Of a stretch of DNA of 64,000 bases, positions 18,120 to 26,202 are shown one piece after another. The position numbers and the translations under genes were made by a program. The DNA lies in contig NZ_JAMTCJ010000004.1 of the NCBI RefSeq assembly GCF_024171815.1, positions 124,001-188,000 on the forward strand. Direction: 5' to 3'. How positions within the stretch are numbered: the first letter of the stretch is position 1; each line of letters opens with the position of its first letter. Below the pieces are notes generated by a model. That model saw nothing but the letters and a program-made list of their open reading frames with translations. It did not search any database and was not told where the DNA came from. This stretch comes from Williamsia maris. Lineage in GTDB: Bacteria > Actinomycetota > Actinomycetes > Mycobacteriales > Mycobacteriaceae.

Positions 18120-18494
18120 GTGACCGCACACGACGCACCCGATCACGACGACCGCCCACTCGGATCGGTCGACGCACGGTTCACCCTCGCCGCCGAGCGC
18201 ACCGTGTTGGCCTGGATCCGCACGTCACTGGGCCTCATCGCAGCGGGTGTCGCGGTGTTGCACGTGATCGACCGGTTCGGCGAACCGGGGACCCGTCAGG
18301 CGCTCGGCGTCACGTTGATCGCCGTGGGTGCGCTCACCGCGGTGCTGGGTGGGTGGCGATGGCGTCGGACGACCACCGCGTTGCGTACGGGTAGTGACAT
18401 GCCCGGCGGCGGTGCCGTGTGGGTGGTGATCGCCGCGATCGTGGTGCTCGCAGCCGCATTCGCGGTGGTCAGCCTGATCGGCGCGTCGGGCTGA
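18120..18494 (+). CDS. YidH/DUF202 family inner-membrane protein
   Basis: 124 aa. The frame is open further upstream, but the GTG at 18120 gives the family N-terminus: a short charged tail, then A-A-E-R-T-V-L-A-W-I-R-T-S-L-G, the diagnostic DUF202 motif, and three TM segments (about residues 32-50, 60-75, 98-120). It is small, conserved and of unknown function in bacteria; fungal relatives are vacuolar transporter chaperone subunits. No obvious operon partner. Confidence 0.85.
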   Translation: MTAHDAPDHDDRPLGSVDARFTLAAERTVLAWIRTSLGLIAAGVAVLHVIDRFGEPGTRQALGVTLIAVGALTAVLGGWRWRRTTTALRTGSDMPGGGAVWVVIAAIVVLAAAFAVVSLIGASG

Positions 18495-18515
18495 GCCGTC
18501 AGTGCGTCGGAACCG

Positions 18516-19631
18516 TCAGTGCGTGGCGGCGGCCTCGGGGTCGGAGCTGACGTGTCGGCGGGAGAGTTCACGCAGTGCGCGGAACACCCGTTTGGACGAC
18601 TCCGCCCACGGCATGAGGATCGGGAAGACGTGGAACATCCCCCGTTCCTCCATCGCGTACACCGTCACCCCGGCCATCTTCAGGCCCTCGACGAACTTGC
18701 GGATGCCGTCACGGAACATCTCGTCCTTGCCCCAGCACACGAAGGTCGGTGGGAACCACTCCGGTTGCGGCTTGGCGTAGATGGCCGAGACGCGCTCGTC
18801 GTTGGGTTGCACGCCCTGGAGATAGGGGCTGACCGGCACGTTCCACGGCAGGATGTCGTGCTGCGCGTTGGTGGTGATCGACGGGTGGTTCAGGTCGAGG
18901 TCGACCTCGGGCGAGAACAGCATCACCGCGGCCGGTCGGGGCATGTCGTGGTCGTGGAGGTAGGACACCAGCGAGGTGGCCAATCCGCCGCCGCCGGAAT
19001 CGCCGGCCACGACGAGGTGGTCGGAATCGATTCCGCGCTCGAGGAGTCCCTCGTAGACGTCAGCGGCGTCGTGCACGCCGGCCGGGAACGGGAACTCCGG
19101 GGCCATCCGGTAGTCGGCGATGAAGATCTCGTAACCCGTGATCCGCACCAGCGACGCCGCGAACGCGGTGTACATGATCGGCGAGGTCCCGATGTACCCG
19201 CCGCCGTGCAGGTAGAGCACCGTGGCCGCGATCGTCTCCTTCTCGTCCGGGTCGTCGACGAACTCATCTGAGCTGGCCTTGGCTCGGCACCAGAGACCCT
19301 CGACGCCGCCGATGGTGTCCTTCGTGAGTTCCACACCGTCGACGAGACCGATGAACGGCGGCATGACCACCCGGCAGATGTCGTCGAGGATCCGCTCCAT
19401 CGACCGGAACTCCTCGATCGGCAACCCCATCGAGTAACCCATGAACGACCGGATGGCCTGACGGGTGACCGATTGTCCGATGTTGTCGAGGAGGCCGCTC
19501 GGGCCCTGCCACGGACGACGGAACGGCACCCGCGCCAGACCGTTGAGCATGCTCTCGGCGAGTCCGACCATTGCCAGCGCCGTCAGGGGCGCGGATGCGG
19601 TCTCCACCTCGGGACGATCAGCCATAACCAT
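18516..19631 (-). CDS. Alpha/beta hydrolase, hormone-sensitive-lipase family esterase
   Basis: 371 aa. H-G-G-G-Y near residue 141 forms the oxyanion hole and G-D-S-G-G-G-G near residue 209 carries the nucleophilic serine; a G-M-F-H-V-F-P segment near residue 340 gives the histidine. An extra N-terminal region of about 110 residues precedes the core, as in mycobacterial Lip proteins. No signal peptide is seen. Convergent with the DUF202 gene. Confidence 0.88.
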   Translation of the reverse strand: MVMADRPEVETASAPLTALAMVGLAESMLNGLARVPFRRPWQGPSGLLDNIGQSVTRQAIRSFMGYSMGLPIEEFRSMERILDDICRVVMPPFIGLVDGVELTKDTIGGVEGLWCRAKASSDEFVDDPDEKETIAATVLYLHGGGYIGTSPIMYTAFAASLVRITGYEIFIADYRMAPEFPFPAGVHDAADVYEGLLERGIDSDHLVVAGDSGGGGLATSLVSYLHDHDMPRPAAVMLFSPEVDLDLNHPSITTNAQHDILPWNVPVSPYLQGVQPNDERVSAIYAKPQPEWFPPTFVCWGKDEMFRDGIRKFVEGLKMAGVTVYAMEERGMFHVFPILMPWAESSKRVFRALRELSRRHVSSDPEAAATH

Positions 19632-19721
19632 GCCTCGATCCTAGGTGCCGTCGTCGTCCCGGTTGGCCCGGCGAGCACCCCGCCGGATTCGAGGCGGTCG
19701 CGGCGCGTGTGACCATGGATC

Positions 19722-20930
19722 ATGGCCTTCGACGTCGCCGCCGTGCGCGCGCAGTTCCCCGCCCTGAAGTCAGGTATCGCTCACTTCGACGGTCCCGGCG
19801 GGACGCAGACACCGTCGGCGGTGGCCGACGCCATCACGCACACCCTGCTCTCGCCGCTGTCGAACCGGGGTCCGCTGGTGGCCAGCGAGCGCAACGCCGA
19901 GGGAGTCGTCGAGGGGTTCCGTCTCGCGTTCGCCGACCTGCTCGGGGTGTCGCCGGGCGGGATCGTCATCGGACGCAGCGCAACCCAGATCGCCTACGAC
20001 GTCTCCCGCGTGCTGGCGAAGTCATGGGGTCCCGGCGACGAGATCGTCGTGAGCCGACTCGACCACGACTCCAACGTCCGGCCCTGGGTGCAGGCGGCCG
20101 AGGCGGTCGGGGCGAGGGTCGTCTGGCTCCCGCTCGACGCGGCCACCGCGGATCTCGACCTGTCCGGCCTCGACGAGGTCATCACCGACCGGACCCGCCT
20201 CGTCGCCGTCACAGCGGCGTCGAACCTGCTGGGCACCAAGCCGCCCGTGGCGCGGATCGCCCGGCGGGCTCATGAGGTCGGTGCCCTCGTCTACGTCGAC
20301 GGTGTCCATCACGCGGCACACTCGTCGGTCGATGTCGGGGCGCTGGGCGCAGATTTCTTCACCTGCTCGCCCTACAAGTTTTTCGGGCCGCACTGCGGTG
20401 TCCTGGCTGCGGACCCCGGGTTGCTGGAGTCTCTGCACCCGGACAAGTTGATCCCGTCGACGAACCGCGTTCCCGAACGATTCGAGCTCGGCACCCTCCC
20501 GTACGAGATCATGGCGGGCGCGACCGCGGCGGTGGACTTCATCGCCGGTATCGGACCGGATGTTGGATCGCGGCGCGAACAGATCATCGCCGCGCACCGG
20601 TCCATCGACGAGCACGAGGTGCGGTTACGACGGCGCGTCGAGGACGGCTTCGCCGGCTTCGGCGACCGAGTTCGGTGTCACTCGGTGGCGGGGGAGCGGA
20701 CCCCCACGCTGTTCTTCACGTTCGATGGCATCGATGCCGCCGAGGTCTACCGATTCCTCGCGGCGCGGGATGTCCTGGCGCCGGCAGGGAGCTTCTACGC
20801 CCACGAAGCGATCCACGCGCTGGACCTCGGCACCGACACCGGTCTGCGAGTCGGCTTGGCGGCCTACAACGACGACGGCGACATCGACCGGTTGCTCTCC
20901 GGCGTGGCCGATCATCTACGGGGCCGCTGA
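19722..20930 (+). CDS. Cysteine-desulfurase-like PLP aminotransferase class V protein
   Basis: 402 aa. Class-V fold: a substrate loop near the start with F-D-G-P-G-G-T-Q-T-P, V-D-G-V-H-H-A-A-H-S around residue 192, and the PLP lysine in T-C-S-P-Y-K-F-F-G-P-H near residue 220. This belongs to the SufS-like subgroup found without Fe-S assembly genes; desulfurase activity is not certain because no SufE/SufU partner is nearby. Divergent from the esterase gene with a 90-bp gap. Confidence 0.85.
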   Translation: MAFDVAAVRAQFPALKSGIAHFDGPGGTQTPSAVADAITHTLLSPLSNRGPLVASERNAEGVVEGFRLAFADLLGVSPGGIVIGRSATQIAYDVSRVLAKSWGPGDEIVVSRLDHDSNVRPWVQAAEAVGARVVWLPLDAATADLDLSGLDEVITDRTRLVAVTAASNLLGTKPPVARIARRAHEVGALVYVDGVHHAAHSSVDVGALGADFFTCSPYKFFGPHCGVLAADPGLLESLHPDKLIPSTNRVPERFELGTLPYEIMAGATAAVDFIAGIGPDVGSRREQIIAAHRSIDEHEVRLRRRVEDGFAGFGDRVRCHSVAGERTPTLFFTFDGIDAAEVYRFLAARDVLAPAGSFYAHEAIHALDLGTDTGLRVGLAAYNDDGDIDRLLSGVADHLRGR

Positions 20931-20976
20931 CGCGTCCGTGAGCGGTGGCGCCTTGCCAACGTGGTTACCTCGGCGA

Positions 20977-21204
20977 ATGATCGTGGACATGCAACGGACG
21001 ATTGTCAGGTGTGACTCGGGTGCCTTCTACTCGACGATCTGGATACCGCTGGTCTCCTTCAAGGCGATCCGCTTCGGGTCGGCGCGTTTTCAGAGGTGCC
21101 CTGTGCACCACCGGTGGGAGCGGGCGTCACAGGTCGACGTCACGGCGTTGACCGATGACGAGCGTCGCGCTGCCGAATCGACCGTGGACATCGGGATCCC
21201 CTAG
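20977..21204 (+). CDS. Small conserved actinobacterial protein of unknown function
   Basis: 75 aa from ATG 20977; a second ATG at 20989 would give 71 aa starting M-Q-R-T-I-V-R-C. It contains V-R-C-D-S-G-A-F-Y-S-T-I-W-I-P and F-K-A-I-R-F-G-S-A-R-F-Q-R-C-P-V-H-H-R-W. The pattern of two cysteines around F-T-T-I-W-I-P and R-F-Q-R-C-P matches a short protein that I recall from many actinobacterial genomes, and the codon use is normal, so I take it as real. The two cysteines plus histidines could bind zinc. Function unknown. Confidence 0.65.
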   Translation: MIVDMQRTIVRCDSGAFYSTIWIPLVSFKAIRFGSARFQRCPVHHRWERASQVDVTALTDDERRAAESTVDIGIP

Positions 21205-21209
21205 GAGTC

Positions 21210-21356
21210 GACACGCGTTCCCGCCTGCACCTGTACCGCAGGCGGATGCCGTGGTTCGGCCGGACCGTTGACGACTTCGGTGGGGTGTTGAGCTTGTACT
21301 TCCGCGACCCGGACCAACTCGAGGGTGAGGTCCTGGTCCCGGTCTCGATCGATTGA
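21210..21356 (+). pseudogene. C-terminal remnant of a VOC-family gene
   Basis: The frame that ends with TGA at 21354-21356 encodes about 48 residues, including G-G-V-L-S-L-Y-F-R-D-P-D-Q-L-E-G-E-V-L-V-P. This is the usual last strand of a VOC protein. No start codon or first module precedes it, because the upstream sequence belongs to the 75-aa protein in another frame. It looks like the tail of a deleted gene. Confidence 0.5.
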
Positions 21357-21427
21357 TCCGTCACCGCTCAGTTCTCGGCTCTGCGTGAGTCATACCCGTG
21401 ACAACCCAGCGGATGGACAGGTGTCTC

Positions 21428-21976
21428 ATGTTTGATCTCGGACCGGCGACAGCGGAGATGGCTCGACTGATCGACGGGGTGCAGGACGGCCAACTCGACC
21501 GTTCGACCCCCTGTGACGACTGGACGGTGGGGGAATTGCTCGCCCACATCCACCAGTTCACGAGCGTTTTCGCCGACAACGCGCACAAGAACCCCATACG
21601 TCCACCGGACGGTCTCGTCGATGACTGGCGGGTTGCGATCCCCGCCACGCTCGACGATCTCGCCGCGGGCTGGCGTGAACCGAGCGCCTGGGACGGGCAG
21701 GTCTCGGCGGGAGGCATCGAGATGTCGGCCGCGGACAACGCGATCGTCGCGATCGAGGAACTGACCGTGCACGCCTGGGACCTGTCGCGCGCCACCGGCC
21801 AGAGCGTGAAGGTCGAGGACTCGACCCTGGATCGGATCGAGCAGTTCTTCGTACTGTTCTCCTCGGACACGAACCCGGACGAGGGGCCGTTCGGCCCCGT
21901 CGCCGCGGCGCCCGAGGATGCCGATCGGCTCGATCACCTCATCGCCCGGACGGGGCGCAATCCGCGCTGGACCTGA
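21428..21976 (+). CDS. TIGR03086-type mycothiol-dependent/metal-binding DinB-fold protein
   Basis: 182 aa. Begins M-F-D-L-G-P-A-T-A-E-M-A-R-L, the usual start of this family. It has the helix motif S-T-P-C-D-D-W-T-V-G-E-L-L-A-H, supplying the first metal-ligand histidine, and E-L-T-V-H-A-W-D-L-S-R-A-T-G, supplying the second. Such proteins belong to the maleylpyruvate-isomerase / DinB-like superfamily and are thought to use mycothiol or a metal. Earlier in-frame starts (21398, 21413) are less typical. Confidence 0.85.
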   Translation: MFDLGPATAEMARLIDGVQDGQLDRSTPCDDWTVGELLAHIHQFTSVFADNAHKNPIRPPDGLVDDWRVAIPATLDDLAAGWREPSAWDGQVSAGGIEMSAADNAIVAIEELTVHAWDLSRATGQSVKVEDSTLDRIEQFFVLFSSDTNPDEGPFGPVAAAPEDADRLDHLIARTGRNPRWT

Positions 21977-22009
21977 CCTCGGGGCCGCCCGAGGTGTGAA
22001 GATGTCGGG

Positions 22010-22816
22010 ATGCGTGCACTGGGATCGTTGCGACGGGTTCGTCACCTCAACTGTGGAACTTTCCGGGCACGACTCGGAGGCCCCGCTCTGGTGAGTCACG
22101 TCGTCGTGTGCGAATTCGAGCACGGGCTGGCCCTGATCGACAGCGGGATCGGAGCCGACGACGTCGCCCACGCGAACTCGAGGCTCGGCGTCGGGTTCCG
22201 GCTGCTGCTCCCGGCTCTCGACACCGTGGAGACAGCGGTCGAGCAGATCGGTGCGATGGGGTTCTCGGCCGCTGATGTCACCGACATCGTGCTGACGCAC
22301 ATGGATCTCGACCACCTCGGTGGGGCATCGGATTTCACGTCGGCCACGGTGCACACATCTGCGGCCGAACAGTCCTCGGCCGCGACCCGGACCGACGCCG
22401 CAGCCAAGGTCCGCTACCGTGCCCCGCACCTGCGAGCGGTCAAGAACCGGACCTCGGGATACTCCGACTTCACCGACGAATTGTTCGGGTTCACCGGTCA
22501 CCGCCTGCACGACTCCATCTGTGCCATACCGATGCCCGGCCACACCGTCGGTCATTGCGCCATCGCGATCGACGACCCGCAGCGTGGATGGTTGCTCCAT
22601 GCCGGCGACGCCTTCCATCACCGTCGGGCCATCACCGGTCAATCATCAGGTCGGTCGATCTCGATCGTGGAAACCGTTCTGGCCGACGATCGACGGGAGT
22701 TGCGCCTGAACCAACGACGGCTCGCGGACCTGGCCGCACGATCAGGAGGACCTCAGATCTTCTGCGCCCACGATCCGGTTCAGTTCGCGGCACTCGTGGC
22801 GTCGCAGGTGCAGTAG
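22010..22816 (+). CDS. Metallo-beta-lactamase-fold hydrolase
   Basis: 268 aa. The metal-binding motif L-T-H-M-D-L-D-H-L-G-G (H-x-D-x-D-H form, near residues 93-103) is followed by P-G-H-T-V-G-H and a C-terminal F-C-A-H-D-P. The H-x-D-x-D-H variant is typical of lactonases and related hydrolases. This fits quorum-quenching-like lactonase or glyoxalase II-like activity, but the substrate is not shown by sequence. Lies 33 bp after the TIGR03086 gene, so the two may be one operon. Confidence 0.87.
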   Translation: MRALGSLRRVRHLNCGTFRARLGGPALVSHVVVCEFEHGLALIDSGIGADDVAHANSRLGVGFRLLLPALDTVETAVEQIGAMGFSAADVTDIVLTHMDLDHLGGASDFTSATVHTSAAEQSSAATRTDAAAKVRYRAPHLRAVKNRTSGYSDFTDELFGFTGHRLHDSICAIPMPGHTVGHCAIAIDDPQRGWLLHAGDAFHHRRAITGQSSGRSISIVETVLADDRRELRLNQRRLADLAARSGGPQIFCAHDPVQFAALVASQVQ

Positions 22817-22825
22817 GCCTGATCG

Positions 22826-23866
22826 TCAGACCGCGGGGATCATCGGAGCGTCGAATTGCGTTCTGTCGCCGTCGAACCCGCCCCGCAGCGCGCCGGCGGC
22901 GACCTCGTGTGGGGTGCCCATGTCGACCGCGCTGACCGCGTCGAGACGACGGTAGTGCTCGTCGTCCAGTTCGATCTCCAGGGAACCGAGGTAGGCGTCG
23001 AGGTGGGTCACCGAGCGAGGCCCGACTATCGGGATCAGCGACGTCTGAGCCAGCGTCGACCGTCGGCGAAGCCACGCCAGGGACACGCCGACGGCATCGG
23101 ACCCGATCTCGTCGGCGACCGCGAGCACCGTGTCGAGCACCGCTGCCCGCAGCTGTCCCTCGGTCGCCGATCCACCCGCGCCGAGTCGCCCCGACTCCCC
23201 GCGGCGGTACTTTCCGGTCAGAAGGCCTCCGGCCAGGGGCGAGTAGAGGAGTACGCCCAGCCCGTGAGCCTGCGCCATCGGGAGCAGTTCGCGCTCCGCG
23301 GAGCGCTCGGCGAGGCTGTACTCGGTTTCGATGCCGGCGATCGGTGCGCGATCGCGCGCCTCGGAACGCGCAACCGCTCCGGCCGTCCGCCAGGCCGGGA
23401 AATTCGACAGCGCGCCATGTAGGATCTTGCCGGAGCGCACCAGGTCGTCGAGCGCGTCGAGAATCTCGGCCATCGGTGTGACCCCGTCGGGGAAGTGGGG
23501 CATGAACACGTCGACGTGGTCCGTCTGCAGTCGACGCAGGCTGGACTCGAGCGACCGGACCATGACCTTGCGGCTGTTGCCCGTGGTCGCCGGCCGCGGG
23601 TTGTCGCTGCCCGACCGGCTGTACTTCGTGATCACGACGAAGTCGTCACGGTCCTTGCCGAGCAGCTCACCCAACACGGTCTCGGAACGCCCGTCCTGAT
23701 ACACGCTCGAGGTGTCGAATGTGGTTCCACCTGCGGCCACGTACGCGTCGAACACGCGGCGCGGGGTATCGGCTCCGTCCGTGGCGGCCGATCCGAAGCT
23801 CGAGGTCCCGAGCGCGAGCGCGGAGACACGCAATCCGGTCTGCCGTCCAAAGGTTGTGTGTCGCAT
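22826..23866 (-). CDS. Aldo/keto reductase
   Basis: 346 aa NADPH-dependent reductase. The catalytic tetrad is visible: Asp and Tyr in F-D-T-S-S-V-Y-Q-D-G-R-S-E, Lys in V-I-T-K-Y-S-R, His in D-V-F-M-P-H-F-P. The ATG at 23866 gives the family start M-R-H-T-T-F-G-R-Q; an upstream ATG at 23881 is possible. It is divergent from a TetR gene 74 bp away that probably represses it. The substrate is likely a sugar-like or aromatic aldehyde/ketone, unspecified. Confidence 0.88.
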   Translation of the reverse strand: MRHTTFGRQTGLRVSALALGTSSFGSAATDGADTPRRVFDAYVAAGGTTFDTSSVYQDGRSETVLGELLGKDRDDFVVITKYSRSGSDNPRPATTGNSRKVMVRSLESSLRRLQTDHVDVFMPHFPDGVTPMAEILDALDDLVRSGKILHGALSNFPAWRTAGAVARSEARDRAPIAGIETEYSLAERSAERELLPMAQAHGLGVLLYSPLAGGLLTGKYRRGESGRLGAGGSATEGQLRAAVLDTVLAVADEIGSDAVGVSLAWLRRRSTLAQTSLIPIVGPRSVTHLDAYLGSLEIELDDEHYRRLDAVSAVDMGTPHEVAAGALRGGFDGDRTQFDAPMIPAV

Positions 23867-23899
23867 GTCAGCTCCGAACAAAGATCGACGTGGGGGTAA

Positions 23900-23930
23900 C
23901 CTTCGATCAGCGTATCAAATAAAACGAAGG
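23900..23930. promoter_or_regulatory. Inverted repeat in the aldo/keto reductase - TetR divergent promoter
   Basis: CCTTCG at 23900-23905 and CGAAGG at 23925-23930 are exact complements around a 19-bp A/T-rich centre (TATCAAAT, AAAA) that could hold a -10 box. The site ends 10 bp before the TetR start codon. TetR regulators usually bind such sites in the divergent gap, but short arms with a long spacer make this a moderate call. Confidence 0.4.
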
Positions 23931-23940
23931 GTCACTCTTT

Positions 23941-24483
23941 ATGCCGAAGGTCACTCAGGCGCACCTGGACGCACGCCGACAACAGATCGTCGATGCGGCC
24001 AGGGTACGGTTCTCCGAGCAGGGGTTCGCCCGGACGTCGATGGCCGACATCGTCGACGAGGCCGGGCTGTCCAACGGCGCCATCTACCGCTACTTCGCCG
24101 CCAAGGAGGAGATCGTCGTCGCGGTGTGTGAGCAGGCGAGTGGCGCCCTGCCCGATGCCCTCACCGCGGACGCGGTCACCGCGTTTCTCGAGCACCTACG
24201 AACTCTGTCCAGGGAAACGGGGCACGCCCGCCTGGTGGCGCAGATATACGCGGAGGCGGCCTTGTCGCCGACGCTGGCCGAAGTCGTTCGCGGACAACTA
24301 TTTGCGCTCCGTACTGCCGTCGCCGATCTCGTCCCGGACGATCACCCCGATGATCCGATGCACGTGGCCGAGGCGTTCGTGGCGATCTGCGGTGGCTACA
24401 GCGAGCAACTCACCGTCCGGGGTGACCTCGACCCGACCCCGTTCGCGGCAGCGATCATGGCCGTGGTCGGAGCGCGGGCGTGA
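23941..24483 (+). CDS. TetR-family transcriptional regulator
   Basis: 180 aa. N-terminal HTH: R-Q-Q-I-V-D-A-A-R-V-R-F then T-S-M-A-D-I-V-D-E-A-G-L-S-N-G-A-I-Y-R-Y-F-A-A-K-E-E-I (about residues 12-58). The C-terminal ligand domain is helical and unassigned. Divergent from the aldo/keto reductase, which is its most likely target. Confidence 0.9.
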   Translation: MPKVTQAHLDARRQQIVDAARVRFSEQGFARTSMADIVDEAGLSNGAIYRYFAAKEEIVVAVCEQASGALPDALTADAVTAFLEHLRTLSRETGHARLVAQIYAEAALSPTLAEVVRGQLFALRTAVADLVPDDHPDDPMHVAEAFVAICGGYSEQLTVRGDLDPTPFAAAIMAVVGARA

Positions 24484-24532
24484 ACACGATCGGGCGCTCG
24501 CGCCGAACCCGGCACCACCATCCTCGGGAACG

Positions 24533-25396
24533 TCACACCGTGACCATGAGATGGCTGTGCAGGGGCAGCAGAGTGTCGGGGTCGGGGTCATTGGGCGTGA
24601 CGATCAGTTCATCCACTCCGACCGACTCGTAGCCGGTGACCGCATCGCGCAGCGATTCCATCGTCGTCACGGTGGCTGCCACAGCCTTGTCACGCACGTC
24701 GCCTCCGAGATCCGCGTAGTAGGCGCGCACGGCATCGAGACCAGATCCCGAGCCGTGATGGCCGATGCTCGTCATCATCGTCACCGCCACATGAGGTCGG
24801 TCCGTTCGCCCGGCAGTCTCGAACGATCGCGTGAGGCGGTTGGCGAAGTCGGCGACTTCTGCGGGTGTGAGACCACCGGCGATCCACCCGGAACCATGGG
24901 CGGTGATGCGACGCACGGTCGGAGTCGATGCCCCACCGAACAGCAACGCGGGACCACCTGGGGTCGCCGGTCGGGGACCAAGGTCGTCGACGCCGGCCCA
25001 TGCTGCTCGCACGCGTTCCAACCACGTGTCGAAGGCGCGTCCTCGATGGGCGAAGTCGACGGGTGCGCCGTCGTAGTCGCGCGGTCTGCCCCCGGGTGCG
25101 AGACCGAGACGAAGCCTTCCTGCCCCGGCCACACGGTCGATGGTTGCAACGGCGGTCGCGAACAGGCCTGCGTTCGCATGCAGTGGTGCGACCACGACGC
25201 TGGTGAGCAACCCGATGCGCTCGGTGACCGCGGCTGCAGCCGCCAACGATGTCAGCGGCTCCGGGGTGGTCCATGAAGGTCGGTCACTGACCGACAGGGC
25301 GTCGAAGCCCAACTCCTCGACCGTGCGCGCCCACCGAGGGAGCATGGCGGGATCGAAACCGGCAACATGACCTGGGACTCCGACGGTTATCTGCAT
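24533..25396 (-). CDS. LLM-class flavin/F420-dependent oxidoreductase
   Basis: 287 aa luciferase-like barrel. Motifs: V-E-E-L-G-F-D-A-L-S-V-S-D-R, T-E-R-I-G-L-L-T-S-V-V-V-A-P-L-H, R-L-R-L-G-L-A-P-G-G, and a late V-D-E-L-I-V-T-P. The ATG at 25396 follows TGAGG; a start 21 bp upstream (25417) is possible. Convergent with the TetR gene, and 63 bp downstream of the dienelactone-hydrolase-like gene on the same strand, so possibly co-transcribed with it. Confidence 0.85.
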   Translation of the reverse strand: MQITVGVPGHVAGFDPAMLPRWARTVEELGFDALSVSDRPSWTTPEPLTSLAAAAAVTERIGLLTSVVVAPLHANAGLFATAVATIDRVAGAGRLRLGLAPGGRPRDYDGAPVDFAHRGRAFDTWLERVRAAWAGVDDLGPRPATPGGPALLFGGASTPTVRRITAHGSGWIAGGLTPAEVADFANRLTRSFETAGRTDRPHVAVTMMTSIGHHGSGSGLDAVRAYYADLGGDVRDKAVAATVTTMESLRDAVTGYESVGVDELIVTPNDPDPDTLLPLHSHLMVTV

Positions 25397-25459
25397 CTGG
25401 TGATCGTGCAACCTCAAGTGCAGTGGAGGTCAATCTGCGGTGGCCGCGGACTCCGGCGA

Positions 25460-26032
25460 TCAACTGGTGAATCTGTCGACGTGCTGCCACAACTGTTCGG
25501 TGGCAACCGGATCGAACTCGTCCACCTGATCGACGTCGGTGAACAGGTGGCCGCGGCCCGGGTATTGGAAGTACTCGGCAGAGGCGCCCGCATCGGCGAC
25601 CGATCGCATCACCGATTCGACGGAACCGTCGGTCTTGAACGGATCGTCGCCCGTGTAGTGGATCTGCACCGGCATCCCGTCCGGCCAACGATCTGCGCCC
25701 AGTATCTCCAGCGGAAGTGCCCCCGAGCAGAGGATCGCCCGGCTGACCCGACGGTGTAGTGCGACGTGGGTGGCCATGCCGCCTCCGTTCGAGAACCCCA
25801 GCACCACGAAACCGTCGGACAGTCGCTGCACACCGTCGAGCGCACGCCGCATCAGCTCCGGGAAACCGATGTCCGCGACGAAGGCGCCGGCGGTGTCGTA
25901 ATCGTCGAAGGACCGACCGTCGTACTGGTCGACCACGGTCACGTCGTGGCCGGCGTCTCGGAAATGTTGCGCGGCATCGTCGATCCCGCGCCGGATGCCC
26001 AGCGCTGAATGGAAAATTGCGACTTCGGCCAT
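25460..26032 (-). CDS. Dienelactone-hydrolase-family alpha/beta hydrolase
   Basis: 190 aa. The nucleophile elbow is G-F-S-N-G-G-G near residues 98-104, with serine where true dienelactone hydrolases have cysteine. Asp in H-Y-T-G-D-D-P-F and His in Y-P-G-R-G-H-L-F complete a triad. The serine form points to a carboxylesterase-like activity rather than the chlorocatechol-pathway enzyme. Divergent from the TctC-type gene. Confidence 0.85.
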   Translation of the reverse strand: MAEVAIFHSALGIRRGIDDAAQHFRDAGHDVTVVDQYDGRSFDDYDTAGAFVADIGFPELMRRALDGVQRLSDGFVVLGFSNGGGMATHVALHRRVSRAILCSGALPLEILGADRWPDGMPVQIHYTGDDPFKTDGSVESVMRSVADAGASAEYFQYPGRGHLFTDVDQVDEFDPVATEQLWQHVDRFTS

Positions 26033-26140
26033 GGTTTCTCCCTTACCGTCGGAGCCGGTAACTCCGTCACACCACGAGCATCCCGCGTATTGCGGACGTT
26101 CGGAGTCCTGATTCCACCCGTCCGTCCATTTCGGGTTTCG

Positions 26141-26178
26141 ACGTGTTCGTCGACCACGGTCCTATTTGATGAACACGT
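26141..26178. promoter_or_regulatory. Inverted repeat upstream of TctC-type gene
   Basis: ACGTGTTC (26141-26148) and GAACACGT (26171-26178) are exact complements; with the next three bases (GTC versus GAT) the arms extend to 11 bp with one mismatch. The site lies 25 bp before the TctC ATG and just upstream of its CGAGGAGAGG ribosome site, so a bound protein would block the promoter. The regulator is not identified. Confidence 0.4.
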
Positions 26179-26202
26179 ACACCCGACGAGGAGAGGCACC
26201 CG

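Noticed and set aside
17092-18177. N-terminal extension of the minus-strand VOC gene at 16708
   Set aside because: Antisense to the LLM oxidoreductase; the ATG at 17091 has its own ribosome site and gives the normal family start.
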